NCBI RefSeq assembly: GCF_023701485.1
Contig: NZ_JAMQBK010000060.1
Span: forward strand, 186,001-250,000
Source: Aporhodopirellula aestuarii
GTDB taxonomy: Bacteria > Planctomycetota > Planctomycetia > Pirellulales > Pirellulaceae
DNA length: 64,000 bases
Direction of reading: 5' to 3'
The stretch's first letter is position 1. Every line of letters begins with the position of its first letter. Made by a program: the position numbers and the translations under genes. Under the pieces are notes generated by a model. That model worked only from the letters and a program-made list of their open reading frames with translations. It made no database searches and was not told the origin of the DNA. Positions 1 through 8,498 of the stretch are shown here, in pieces.

Positions 1-879
1 AACTACGACGAGATGATGATGGGTTTCGATGCCTACGAGTTTTCGGGAGGCTACGAGGACCCGAGCCACCGCTATCCAGCCATGGGACCGGTTCCCTCGA
101 TGAGCTCCTACGAGCCTTGGGCGAATGAGATCTCCGTCTATCGTTGCCCATCCGATCCGGGTATCGGATTGCCCTCGTTGGGACGAACCAACTTTGCCGC
201 TTGCCTCGGCGATGCGATCGAAGGTTTGGACGATGGGCTGTGGCGGTACGAAGCCGGTCAATGGTCACCCAGCGGTGAAGCACAAATGAGGGCGACCGGT
301 CGTGGCATGTTCGTGCCACGAATGGTGACGACGTTTGACGATGTTACCGATGGCTTGTCAACAACGATCATGCTCGGTGAAGTCGCGACCCATCTCGGTG
401 ACAACGACATCCGAACCGTGCCATCAATTCAGAACGGTTGGGTCGGAGGTGTTTTAGATGACGTTGAGACATGCCGCAGCCACATTGATGAGATGCGTCC
501 CCAGTTCTGGAATAGCGGTTCGTCTATCCAATTGCCGACAAACAGTGCCCAAGGTCGTGGCTATCGGTGGGCTGACTCGAATCCTTTGATGACCGGTTTC
601 AACACGATCCTAACACCGAATCGCGAACTCTGTTTTGGCGGTGACGAAACGACCACCGGAACGCTGACGATGAGCAGTCGTCATCAAGGCGGAGGTCACA
701 TCGCGATGGGCGACGGCTCGATCAAGTTCATTACCGACTCGATCGAATGTGGCGACAGCAAAGGCACGGTGACTTTGAGCGGCGAAGCCGAACTCGCACC
801 CGGCAGCCCTAGCGTTTTTGGATTGTGGGGCGCGTTGGGGACCCGCAATCAAGCCGAACTCTTTGGCGTCGAGCTCTAA
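1..879 (+). CDS. DUF1559 family protein, C-terminal part (5' truncated)
   Basis: The frame is already open at base 1, so the true start lies upstream and only about 292 C-terminal residues are seen. The family is the planctomycete-expanded DUF1559 group: a type IV pilin-like N-terminal helix (missing here) followed by a beta-rich secreted domain. The diagnostic end motif H-x9-D-G is visible as HQGGGHIAMGDGS near the C-terminus, and repeated W-G-G-V / DDVTDGLSTTIMLGE segments fit the family. The function is unknown; a secreted or envelope role is inferred from the pilin-like head of other members. It ends 27 bases before the convergent aminotransferase. Confidence 0.85.
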   Translation, partial: NYDEMMMGFDAYEFSGGYEDPSHRYPAMGPVPSMSSYEPWANEISVYRCPSDPGIGLPSLGRTNFAACLGDAIEGLDDGLWRYEAGQWSPSGEAQMRATGRGMFVPRMVTTFDDVTDGLSTTIMLGEVATHLGDNDIRTVPSIQNGWVGGVLDDVETCRSHIDEMRPQFWNSGSSIQLPTNSAQGRGYRWADSNPLMTGFNTILTPNRELCFGGDETTTGTLTMSSRHQGGGHIAMGDGSIKFITDSIECGDSKGTVTLSGEAELAPGSPSVFGLWGALGTRNQAELFGVEL

Positions 880-904
880 AACGAGCGGCCCGTCCGGAGC
901 GTTT
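879..904. terminator. Weak bidirectional hairpin between convergent genes
   Basis: AAACG (879-883) and CGTTT (900-904) pair around an inner CGG/CCG stem. It lies between the convergent stops at 879 and 907. There is no U-tract, so terminator function is a guess from position. Confidence 0.3.
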
Positions 905-906
905 CG

Positions 907-2016
907 CTATTCTTTAGCGAGTTTGATCAACATCTCGGCGCCGCGGCGGAGCGTTTCATCGCTAGCGGCAAAACTGATCCGAAAGTGCGAATCGCGTCGA
1001 CTGAAGATGTTGCCGGGGATGATGAGCAATCCTTGCGAGATCGCACGTTCGACGAACGCTGCCCCGCCTTGATTTCCGGGTGCTTTGGGGAATAGGTAGA
1101 ACGCGCCTCCGGGCGATGTCAACTCATAGTGCGGTGACAATTGATCGACGAGATAATCACGTTTGGCACGGTACTCGTCAACGTTCGCTTTCATGGAAAC
1201 TTCCATCGCACGCAGTGCACCCCACTGTGCCGGTTGTGGCGAGCACACGAAGGAATACTGTTGGATCTTCAACATCGTCGAGATCACTTCACGTGGCCCG
1301 TGCACATAACCGACCCGCCATCCAGTCATCGCGTGCGACTTGCTAAATCCATCGATCACGATCGCGTCGGGGTTGTCCGAAGCGGGGGAATAAAACTCGC
1401 CGTCGTAGAAAAAACGGCTGTAAATTTCATCCGACAGCAGTGCCACGTTGTGCTTGGCGGCGATTTCGGCGACCGCTTTCAAATCGGCTTCCGTAGCCGT
1501 CACGCCGGTCGGGTTGGCGGGGCTGTTGACCAAGATCATTTTGGTCTTGGGAGTGATGGCGGCTTCGATCTTTTCGGGGTCGAGCCTGAAATCAGGATAC
1601 GAATCGACCATCACGGGAACGCCACCGCACAACCGGACCAGAGCCGGGTACATGACGAAGTACGGGTCGAGAAAGATCACTTCGTCGCCCGGATTCACCA
1701 TCGACAGCATCGAAAGGACGAGACCGCCGCTGGTGCCGCTGCTGATGAAAACGTCGCGATCTTGCCCGGGATATTTGGCGTTCACCTCCGCCAAAATCGC
1801 TTCCCGCAGCGGGGCGATTCCCTGGGTCGGGGAGTACGCGTTGCGACCCGACCGGATCGCCTCGATCGTCGCCTCTTTGATTTCGTCGGGGACGTCAAAA
1901 TCGGGCTGACCGATCGACAGGTTGATGGGATCCTTGAGTTTCGCGGCAAGGTCAAAGACGCGGCGGATCCCGCTGCTGTCGAAGGAGGCCGTTCGGTCGG
2001 CGATCCATGGGTGCAT
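907..2016 (-). CDS. Class I/II PLP-dependent aminotransferase (AspC-like)
   Basis: A 369-residue fold-type I aminotransferase, the usual length for the aspartate aminotransferase subgroup. Visible landmarks are the substrate-loop motif SIGQPDF near residue 34, NSPANPTG at 164-171, DEIY at 196-199, and the PLP-binding lysine K226 in SKSHAMTGWR. The arginine near the C-terminus (SHFRISFA) would bind the substrate carboxylate. The frame stays open upstream to 2298, but that extension would run into the divergent glycosyltransferase and resembles no aminotransferase N-terminus, so the ATG at 2016 (MHPWIADRTASF) is chosen. Exact amino-acid specificity cannot be read from the sequence. Confidence 0.88.
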   Translation of the reverse strand: MHPWIADRTASFDSSGIRRVFDLAAKLKDPINLSIGQPDFDVPDEIKEATIEAIRSGRNAYSPTQGIAPLREAILAEVNAKYPGQDRDVFISSGTSGGLVLSMLSMVNPGDEVIFLDPYFVMYPALVRLCGGVPVMVDSYPDFRLDPEKIEAAITPKTKMILVNSPANPTGVTATEADLKAVAEIAAKHNVALLSDEIYSRFFYDGEFYSPASDNPDAIVIDGFSKSHAMTGWRVGYVHGPREVISTMLKIQQYSFVCSPQPAQWGALRAMEVSMKANVDEYRAKRDYLVDQLSPHYELTSPGGAFYLFPKAPGNQGGAAFVERAISQGLLIIPGNIFSRRDSHFRISFAASDETLRRGAEMLIKLAKE

Positions 2017-2097
2017 GATGACGTCGATGTATAGTGGGTGAAACGGATTGGAAAGCCCTAGTATCGACGTTGTTGCCCCTTTGAACAGTGATCTGAT

Positions 2098-3423
2098 TTG
2101 AAAATCGTCTATCTCACCGCCGGTGCCGCCGGAATGTACTGCGGCAGTTGCATGCACGACAATTCGCTCGCCAAGGCGATGCGTACGCTCGGTGACGACG
2201 TCCTGTTGCAACCCGTCTACACCCCGATCCGCACCGATGAAGTTGATATCGCGTCGGATCAGGTCTTCCTCGGCGGGATCCAGGTATACCTCCTGCAACA
2301 GGTTCCACTGATGCGATGGGTGCCCCGTTTCATGAGGTCATGGATGGATCGACCGGGCATCATTTCCGCCGCGACGCGGCGTGCCGTCGGCACCGATCCG
2401 GCAAAACTCGGCGACCTGACCCTGTCGATGCTCCGCGGATCTCATGGACGGCAGGCGAGCGAGATCGAACGATTGGTCCAGTGGCTTGAAACAGAGATTC
2501 GTCCCGACGCGATTATCTTCAGCAATCTGCTCATTGGCGGAATGATCCCCGTGGTCGCCGATCGACTACCTGACGCCAAGATCGTCGTCGTTCTACAAGG
2601 CGACGATCTCTTCCTCGACCAACTACCCGAAAGCGTTCGCGCCGAAGCGATTGAACTCTGCAAAGGATTGGCCACAGATGTCGATACGTTTGTCACCTAC
2701 AGCCGTTTTTACCGCGACAAGATGAGCGGTCTGTTTGATATCCCCGAATCGAAATTTGATATTCATCCGCTCTCGATTGACCTCACACCGTTTCGTGTCA
2801 ACGCATCCGCGACGGAGCCAGCCGGCACGGGACGAAGCGAACTTCCGCACGACAAAACGCCCGGCGAGTTTCGCGTCGGCTACTTCGCCCGAATTGCACC
2901 CGAGAAAGGTTTGCATGTACTCGCCGACGCGTTCGAACGGTTGTCGCGAGATTCGGCGAACTCACACATCACCTTGCATGCGGCGGGGTGGTTGGGCGAG
3001 CATCATCGATCGTACCTCGATAAGATCATGTCTAAGATCGGGGCGGCGGGTTTGTCGGATCGATTTCATTATCACGGCAGCCCTTCGCTCGCCGAAAAGG
3101 TATCCCTGATGCAAACATTTGATCTGCTCAGCGTCCCGACGCCATACGAAGATCCCAAGGGCTTATTTTTGCTCGAGGCGATGGCTTCCGGGGTGCCGGT
3201 CTTGCAACCCGCTCACGGTGCGTTTGTCGAGTTGGTCGCCGCGACGCAAGGAGGGGAGTGTTTTCCGCCGGGCAACATTGATGCCCTCGCTCGCCAAATT
3301 GTCGAACTCAGCAAAGACAGTGAGCGATTAAAGAACTTCCGATCGATTTCCAAAAATCTGCTCGAGCAAAATCACAGCATTGAGGCGGCGGCGATACGGA
3401 TGCGTGCGACCTGTGGCGGGTGA
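2098..3423 (+). CDS. GT-B glycosyltransferase, family 4-like
   Basis: A 441-residue protein starting at a TTG codon, divergent from the aminotransferase with an 81-base gap. The N-terminus (KIVYLTAGAAGMYCGSCMHDN) is the glycine-rich acceptor-side loop of GT-B enzymes. The C-terminal half carries GYFARIAPEKGLHVLADAF, the donor-domain entry typical of GT4, and PTPYEDPKGLFLLEAMASG, which sits where GT4 proteins have the E-x7-E motif; the first glutamate appears to be aspartate here. It probably transfers a nucleotide-activated sugar to a lipid or polysaccharide; donor and acceptor are unknown. Confidence 0.8.
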   Translation: MKIVYLTAGAAGMYCGSCMHDNSLAKAMRTLGDDVLLQPVYTPIRTDEVDIASDQVFLGGIQVYLLQQVPLMRWVPRFMRSWMDRPGIISAATRRAVGTDPAKLGDLTLSMLRGSHGRQASEIERLVQWLETEIRPDAIIFSNLLIGGMIPVVADRLPDAKIVVVLQGDDLFLDQLPESVRAEAIELCKGLATDVDTFVTYSRFYRDKMSGLFDIPESKFDIHPLSIDLTPFRVNASATEPAGTGRSELPHDKTPGEFRVGYFARIAPEKGLHVLADAFERLSRDSANSHITLHAAGWLGEHHRSYLDKIMSKIGAAGLSDRFHYHGSPSLAEKVSLMQTFDLLSVPTPYEDPKGLFLLEAMASGVPVLQPAHGAFVELVAATQGGECFPPGNIDALARQIVELSKDSERLKNFRSISKNLLEQNHSIEAAAIRMRATCGG

Positions 3424-3550
3424 GATACGCGGCCGACTCTCCTCAACCGGTTGGCGAGGAAGCGTGCGGGGTGAGAAATTTTCGAACTACGGACCGCCGA
3501 CGTAACACAATGGTAACATTCGGTTCCTAATTTGAGCTTAATGGGTTCTC

Positions 3551-3585
3551 GGCGGTTGTTGCCGCCAGCAGGTTACAGTCCTGCT
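3551..3585 (+). promoter_or_regulatory. Two tandem hairpins in the leader of the 3629 gene
   Basis: GGCGG-TTGTTG-CCGCC (3551-3566, 5-bp stem) is followed directly by AGCAGG-TTACAGT-CCTGCT (3567-3585, 6-bp stem). They end 43 bases before the chosen ATG and could be a transcript-stability or attenuation element. Confidence 0.3.
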
Positions 3586-3628
3586 TCATGTGGCCCACGA
3601 AGTATTCGAGAGTGAAAGGAACCTGGAA

Positions 3629-5080
3629 ATGCGAGACCAATGTTTGACGCTTTGGCGAGTGGGGGCGGCCTCCCTATTGGTCGCCGGTGGCATGCTCCTG
3701 CTGTCCCCGACAGCGCACGCGCAGAGCCCGGCGGAACTGTTGGAAAAAGGGATCTACGCTGAGGAAACGGTCGGCGATCTGGCCGCAGCGATTCGGGTGT
3801 ATCAACAGGTCGTCACGGCGGCTAATGAATCACGTACCGCGGCCGCCCAAGCACAATACCGAATCGGGTTGTGCTATGAAAAACAAGGCAATTCAGCCGA
3901 AGCTGTCAAAGCTTTTCAAGCGGTCGTCGACGACTACCCAACCGAAACGGAACTGGTCGATCAGGCAAAAACGCATCTGCCGAGCGAACCCGAGTTACTG
4001 CCTGTGCCTTGGGGCGATGGCGATGAGTTGGTTTTTGAGATGAAACTCCAAACCGGTCTCGGCGTCGGAATGCAGGTCTACCGCGTTGCTAAGTCGAAGA
4101 TGGCTGATCGTGACGTTTGGGAATGTCAGAATTGGCAAATCGTGACGATCAATGGTCAGCGGGGCAAAAGTCGCGTCCTCGCCGACGCCAAAACGTTTGC
4201 ACCGATTGAGAGCACATGGATGCATACGATGCTCGGCAAAGCGTCGGCCAAATACCAAGACAATCAAGTCACCGTACAATTGGCGAACAAGGATGAGCCT
4301 GTCGTTCTGAAATCAAGCGGACCTTTGTTTGATAATGAACAAGCTGCGGAAGTTTTTCGCCGATTACCGTTGAAAGAGAACTACGAAACAACGTTGCAAG
4401 TCATCTCGTCGCTTGGCGCTACGGAGGTACCGATTGCTCTGAGCGTTCCAAAATTAGAAACGATTGAGGTTCCGGTCGGAAAATTTGAGTGTTTCGTCGT
4501 CAAACTTGAGATCGGACAAACGTTCTGGATCTCCAATGACGAGCACCGGTACATCTTGCGATTCCAAGCCGGTGGCGTGACCGCTGATTTGACCGAAGTA
4601 CGCCATCCACACGAGGAGACTCGCACGTCGGTAGAGCGGGAGCGGTTCACGGTGGAACTGCCCCCGAATTGGTTCGCATACACACCTTCTAGTCTCGGTG
4701 ACAACAATAAGTCGACGACGCAGCTTATCGATCCGGATGCCACCATGGATGCCAGGATCGAGGCCGGCCCGTTGGACGACATTCAATCGAAGCATGAAAC
4801 CGTACGTGAGTGGTTGGACGCTTCGTTGGACGAATACCGAAGACGCAGTTCGTCGTTTGAACTCAGCGACGAGGGTATTCAAACCATTCAGGCAGGCGAC
4901 CGAGAAGGCGTCGTCGCGGTTTTTGAATATTTCGAAAACGACAAGCCCAAGAAGGCCTACCGGGCAGCCATCTTCGGCGATGATTCAGCGGTGAATGTAC
5001 GTTTTACCGCTGATAAGGAAATCTTCGAAACGCTGCAGAAGTCGTGCGACCAAATTCTCGCCAGCCTTGACGTGAAGTAA
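3629..5080 (+). CDS. Secreted TPR-repeat protein of a sensor-kinase operon
   Basis: The chosen ATG gives 483 residues; a GTG at 3590 would add 13, but AAAGGA lies about 8 bases before the ATG and the protein then opens with a clean signal peptide (hydrophobic LLVAGGMLLL, cleavage near AHAQS). Residues about 35-110 hold TPR-like helices (AAAIRVYQQVV, AQYRIGLCYEKQGNSAEAVKAFQAVVDDYP). The middle (YRVAKSKMADRDVWECQNW onward) resembles DUF3108-type beta sheets, and the C-terminal third is unassigned. It lies 11 bases upstream of the histidine kinase, so it is probably cotranscribed and may be a periplasmic partner of the sensor. That role is inferred from context only. Confidence 0.7.
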   Translation: MRDQCLTLWRVGAASLLVAGGMLLLSPTAHAQSPAELLEKGIYAEETVGDLAAAIRVYQQVVTAANESRTAAAQAQYRIGLCYEKQGNSAEAVKAFQAVVDDYPTETELVDQAKTHLPSEPELLPVPWGDGDELVFEMKLQTGLGVGMQVYRVAKSKMADRDVWECQNWQIVTINGQRGKSRVLADAKTFAPIESTWMHTMLGKASAKYQDNQVTVQLANKDEPVVLKSSGPLFDNEQAAEVFRRLPLKENYETTLQVISSLGATEVPIALSVPKLETIEVPVGKFECFVVKLEIGQTFWISNDEHRYILRFQAGGVTADLTEVRHPHEETRTSVERERFTVELPPNWFAYTPSSLGDNNKSTTQLIDPDATMDARIEAGPLDDIQSKHETVREWLDASLDEYRRRSSSFELSDEGIQTIQAGDREGVVAVFEYFENDKPKKAYRAAIFGDDSAVNVRFTADKEIFETLQKSCDQILASLDVK

Positions 5081-5091
5081 AGGCGTCGAGA

Positions 5092-7041
5092 ATGCGTGAT
5101 GACCGTTTGGCGTGGCCAATCCTGCTGCTTTTGCTAATCGTACTTGTGCCCTCGTTGGGCATGACGTGGATGATGCGCGAAGCGATCCGGAACGAACGTC
5201 TGGCAGCGGATCAACGATTGCAAGAGGCCTACGAGATCCAATTGCAATCCGCCAGCCAGATGATTCGTGATCGGTGGAGCGACCAAATCGAACGTGAAGC
5301 GGAGATGTTGGAAGCCGAGCAACCCGAAATCGATTTTGAAAGATTGGTTTCTCAGGGTTTCATCGACAGCGTTCTGATCTGTGACGACCAAGGAAAACTG
5401 ATCTATCCGGATGTGCAGGGTTTGAGTCGGATTACGGCGATGGAATCTGATCCTCGTTGGCGACGGGCTCAACGGCTGGAGTTTGTGGAACAAGAATACG
5501 ATGCCGCACGAGACGTCTACGCTGAGCTCTCTCGTAACGAGGGCACTGCGGCGTCACGTTGTCGAGCACAGCAGGCTCAGGTTCGGTGTTCTCTCAAACT
5601 CAATGAGACCGACGCCGCATTGGTCTTGCTGACGCAGCTCGCCGGGCAAAGCGAAACTCTCGACGAACAGGGACGCTCGTTCGCGGCCGCCGCCGAATTG
5701 CAGATGCTCGAATTGCTCGAACCCGACACCGATCAATGGAACAAAGTCTCTCGACAACTTCAGACGCATCTGAACGATTATCGCAATCCGATGTCATCTT
5801 CTCAGCGGCAATTTTTGATGAGGCGGCTGAAGGAATTGGATCTTGAAAATGCTCGCTTGCCGACGCAAGGTGCCGAGCTACTCGCGTCTGAGGCGGCCGC
5901 TGTCTTTGACAGCCAATTTGCGACTCCCGATTTGAAGTTGGCTTCGTTGCCGGGCGTTTGGAGCCGATCGTCGTCGGACGGCCGGCTCATCGAACTTTAC
6001 AAGACAACAACCTTGAAGCAACGATTGCTCGAGTTAGCCGACAACGTGCCACTGCCCATAAACGTCACTTTCGTGGTGTCACTGCCACAGGAAGTGTCGC
6101 CCGGCATGGTGGACGTCTCACTCGGAGTTGATCTGGGTGGTCTGCGCTTGGGTTTGCAGAGGCTGCCGCAAAATGGCGTCGACGACAGTTCGCAACAACG
6201 TCGTGCCGTGCACGTTTGGATCGCATTGCTCGTGTTTGCGATCACGTGCGTTTTGGCATGGTTGCTCTCAATCGTCCTCCAACGCAAGCTGCGTTTGGCG
6301 AGGCTCAAGAACGACCTCGTGGCGACAGTGTCTCACGAACTCAAGACGCCTCTGTCTTCGATACGGCTCTTAGTCGACACGTTGCTTGATTCGGATCAGG
6401 ACGTTTCCACCGCAAAATCAAAGGCAAGAAATCGTGAATATCTCGAGTTGATCAGCCACGAGAACGCGAGACTGACTCGGTTGATCGACAACTTCTTAAC
6501 GTTTTCGCGTATCGATCAGCGCCGACAAAAATTTGATTTTCAGATCATTGATTTGCGTGACGTCGTTGAACAAGCTGCCGCTGTCTTTCGTGAACACTGG
6601 AGCGACGTCGATTCTTGTTTGACAATCCATCACGCTCCAGCCGCAATCATTTCGGGCGATAAAGATGTGTTGGTGACGGTAGTCGTTAATCTGTTGGAGA
6701 ACGCCTGGAAATACAGCGGTGAAAATCGGCAAATTTCCGCCACGACAAGTGTTGATGGAGCTTATGTTTTGCTCGCCGTGCAAGACAACGGAATTGGGAT
6801 GAATGCTCGCATGACGAGCCGAATTTTTGAACGCTTTTTTCAGGTTGATCAGCGTGTCGCACGGTCGCGAGGCGGATGTGGGTTGGGACTAAGTATCGTT
6901 CACGCGATCGTCGATTCACACGGCGGTAGCATTCGTGTCGAGAGTGAACCCGACGTCGGCAGTACTTTCACGGTCCAGTTGCCGGTGGCAAACAAGTCCG
7001 AGAAACATGGAATTTTGGCTAAGAACGAGGGACTGGTTTGA
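5092..7041 (+). CDS. Membrane sensor histidine kinase
   Basis: A 649-residue kinase with a transmembrane helix at residues 8-28, a periplasmic region of about 340 residues with helical, TPR-like character (YDAARDVYAEL, LNETDAALVLLTQLAGQ), a second helix near 377-399 (VWIALLVFAITCVLAWLLSIVL), then HisKA with phospho-accepting H415 in TVSHELKTPLSSIRLL. The HATPase_c domain has the N-box NLLENAWKYSG near 533, G1 DNGIGM near 565, the F-box ERFFQVD and G2 GCGLGLSIV. It overlaps the following regulator by one base (TGATG), a typical two-component arrangement. The signal is unknown; the preceding TPR protein is a candidate partner. Confidence 0.92.
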   Translation: MRDDRLAWPILLLLLIVLVPSLGMTWMMREAIRNERLAADQRLQEAYEIQLQSASQMIRDRWSDQIEREAEMLEAEQPEIDFERLVSQGFIDSVLICDDQGKLIYPDVQGLSRITAMESDPRWRRAQRLEFVEQEYDAARDVYAELSRNEGTAASRCRAQQAQVRCSLKLNETDAALVLLTQLAGQSETLDEQGRSFAAAAELQMLELLEPDTDQWNKVSRQLQTHLNDYRNPMSSSQRQFLMRRLKELDLENARLPTQGAELLASEAAAVFDSQFATPDLKLASLPGVWSRSSSDGRLIELYKTTTLKQRLLELADNVPLPINVTFVVSLPQEVSPGMVDVSLGVDLGGLRLGLQRLPQNGVDDSSQQRRAVHVWIALLVFAITCVLAWLLSIVLQRKLRLARLKNDLVATVSHELKTPLSSIRLLVDTLLDSDQDVSTAKSKARNREYLELISHENARLTRLIDNFLTFSRIDQRRQKFDFQIIDLRDVVEQAAAVFREHWSDVDSCLTIHHAPAAIISGDKDVLVTVVVNLLENAWKYSGENRQISATTSVDGAYVLLAVQDNGIGMNARMTSRIFERFFQVDQRVARSRGGCGLGLSIVHAIVDSHGGSIRVESEPDVGSTFTVQLPVANKSEKHGILAKNEGLV

Positions 7042-7733
7042 TGGGACAATCGCCTCGGATTCTCATTGTCGAAGATGACCCTGCTTTGCTTCGTGGTCTG
7101 AGTGACAATTTTCGAGGGGCGGGATTTGATGTTACGACGGCGACCGACGGCCAACTCGGATTAACACATGCACTGACGCAACCGCCGGACCTGATGTTGC
7201 TCGACATCATGCTTCCTAAAATCAACGGCTACGACCTATGCCGTCGTGTACGCCATGCCAAACATCATTTTCCGATCGTGATGCTGACCGCGAAGGGCCA
7301 AGAGGAAGAGATCGTGCGTGGTTTGGAATTGGGCGCCGATGACTACGTCACTAAACCGTTTGGGATTCGCGAGTTGCTCGCCCGAGTGAAGCGACTACTT
7401 CGACGCGAGCTGATCGATGGCAAAGAGCTCATTGTGCTCGGTGAATTGGTTCTCGATCGCGACGCACGCAAACTGACGCGTGATGGGAAAGAAATTCCGT
7501 TAACCCAGAAAGAGTATCGCTTGCTCGAATACTTCGTCACGAACCCTCATCGAGCTTTGGCCCGCAGCAGCATTCTTGATGCGGTATGGGGCCGTTCGAT
7601 CATCGTTAGCCACCGCAGCGTCGATCGCTGTATCACGACTCTACGAAGCAAACTCGAAACCCTACCCTCCCAACCCAAATTCATCCACACCATCCGCGAC
7701 ATCGGCTACCGATTCGAGTTACCTGTGAAATAA
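7041..7733 (+). CDS. OmpR/PhoB-family response regulator
   Basis: A 230-residue two-domain regulator. The receiver has the acidic pair in VEDDPALL, phospho-acceptor D55 in LLDIMLPKINGYD, the conserved T in MLTAKGQ and K in YVTKPFG. The C-terminal winged helix ends with the standard VDRCITTLRSKLE and IHTIRDIGYRFE strands. The ATG at 7041 is used rather than the in-frame TTG three bases earlier because it overlaps the kinase stop and translation is probably coupled. It is the partner of the kinase just upstream; target genes are not visible. Confidence 0.93.
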   Translation: MGQSPRILIVEDDPALLRGLSDNFRGAGFDVTTATDGQLGLTHALTQPPDLMLLDIMLPKINGYDLCRRVRHAKHHFPIVMLTAKGQEEEIVRGLELGADDYVTKPFGIRELLARVKRLLRRELIDGKELIVLGELVLDRDARKLTRDGKEIPLTQKEYRLLEYFVTNPHRALARSSILDAVWGRSIIVSHRSVDRCITTLRSKLETLPSQPKFIHTIRDIGYRFELPVK

Positions 7734-7779
7734 CTTCCACAACGCCAAGTTCTCGGCCATCGGCATCGTGTAATGGTTA

Positions 7780-7795
7780 CCGGGATGACTCCCGG
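7780..7795. repeat. Inverted repeat CCGGGA-TGAC-TCCCGG
   Basis: A perfect 6-bp stem with a 4-base loop, 47 bases after the response regulator. It lacks a T-run, so it may be a stability hairpin or part of the repeat-rich gap rather than a classic terminator. Confidence 0.4.
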
Positions 7796-7931
7796 CGTAG
7801 GGGACCGTTCGAGCTTTGTGGGCGCATGGCCACGCTAGGCTCGGCCTTGATTGACCCGATGGTGGCTGACCCGCCAGGGCCCTAATTTCGACGACACCTA
7901 GGGACCCAAGCAGGTGTAATTGGCAAAATCC

Positions 7932-8374
7932 TATGAGCCGTTTGGGCGTTAGTCTGGACTGCTAAATCATTGCGAAGACGTGCAAATACTAGGCCGCGCC
8001 AGTATTGCTTCCATTCCTAGTCGCGATAGCGACGGCAGGCGAAAGCCCCGGACGTGAGTCCGGGGTCGACGTCGCCCCCCGCAAACACCAAGTCGCGAAG
8101 CGATGACAGATGCTGCTCCCGGTGGTTCATTCGTGCGCACACCCGAGTTTTGTATCGTCGCGTTGCGACTTGCTTCGTTTTGTTCTCCCAAGCCACAGAC
8201 TCACGTTCGTGGCTGTAGCGTGTCGTCGCGATCGTGATTAACCATCCGCGAAAGACGGGATCCGACATGGCGTACGATGGAAAGTCGCAACGTCTCGTCA
8301 GCCACGAAGCTTTCGCATCCCAACGCTAGCCGTGGTTGAACGTCGCAAGCGTAGTAAACGAAAAACGGCTCATA
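7932..8374. repeat. Segment bounded by 12-bp inverted repeats
   Basis: TATGAGCCGTTT (7932-7943) returns exactly inverted as AAACGGCTCATA (8363-8374). Inside are a strong GC hairpin (8046-8065) and only short overlapping minus-strand frames rich in Arg, Gly and Pro with no family resemblance. No transposase and no convincing target-site duplication are visible. It could be a non-autonomous, MITE-like element or a cluster of REP-type repeats. The gap 7734-8498 contains no gene that can be supported. Confidence 0.4.
8046..8065. repeat. REP-like hairpin CCCCGGAC-GTGA-GTCCGGGG
   Basis: A perfect 8-bp stem closed by a GTGA loop, which fits the GNRA tetraloop pattern. It is flanked by the smaller palindrome TCGC-GATA-GCGA at about 8021-8032. 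Similar GC hairpins recur in the intergenic DNA of Rhodopirellula as I recall, which would make this a genome-wide repeat; the recollection needs a count. Confidence 0.5.
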
Positions 8375-8498
8375 TCTCGAAAGACGCCTGCACGCTTAGT
8401 TGTCACGCATGACAGGATCAGGTTCGCTATCCGCTCTAGCTTGATGCGACGGACTCTGCATTGGACTTGCTGAATCAGCTCGTCGCAGCCTTCCTGAT

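Noticed and set aside
7967-8268. Two short overlapping minus-strand frames (74 and 83 residues)
   Set aside because: Both run through the inverted-repeat segment, with Arg/Pro-rich composition typical of translated GC repeats.
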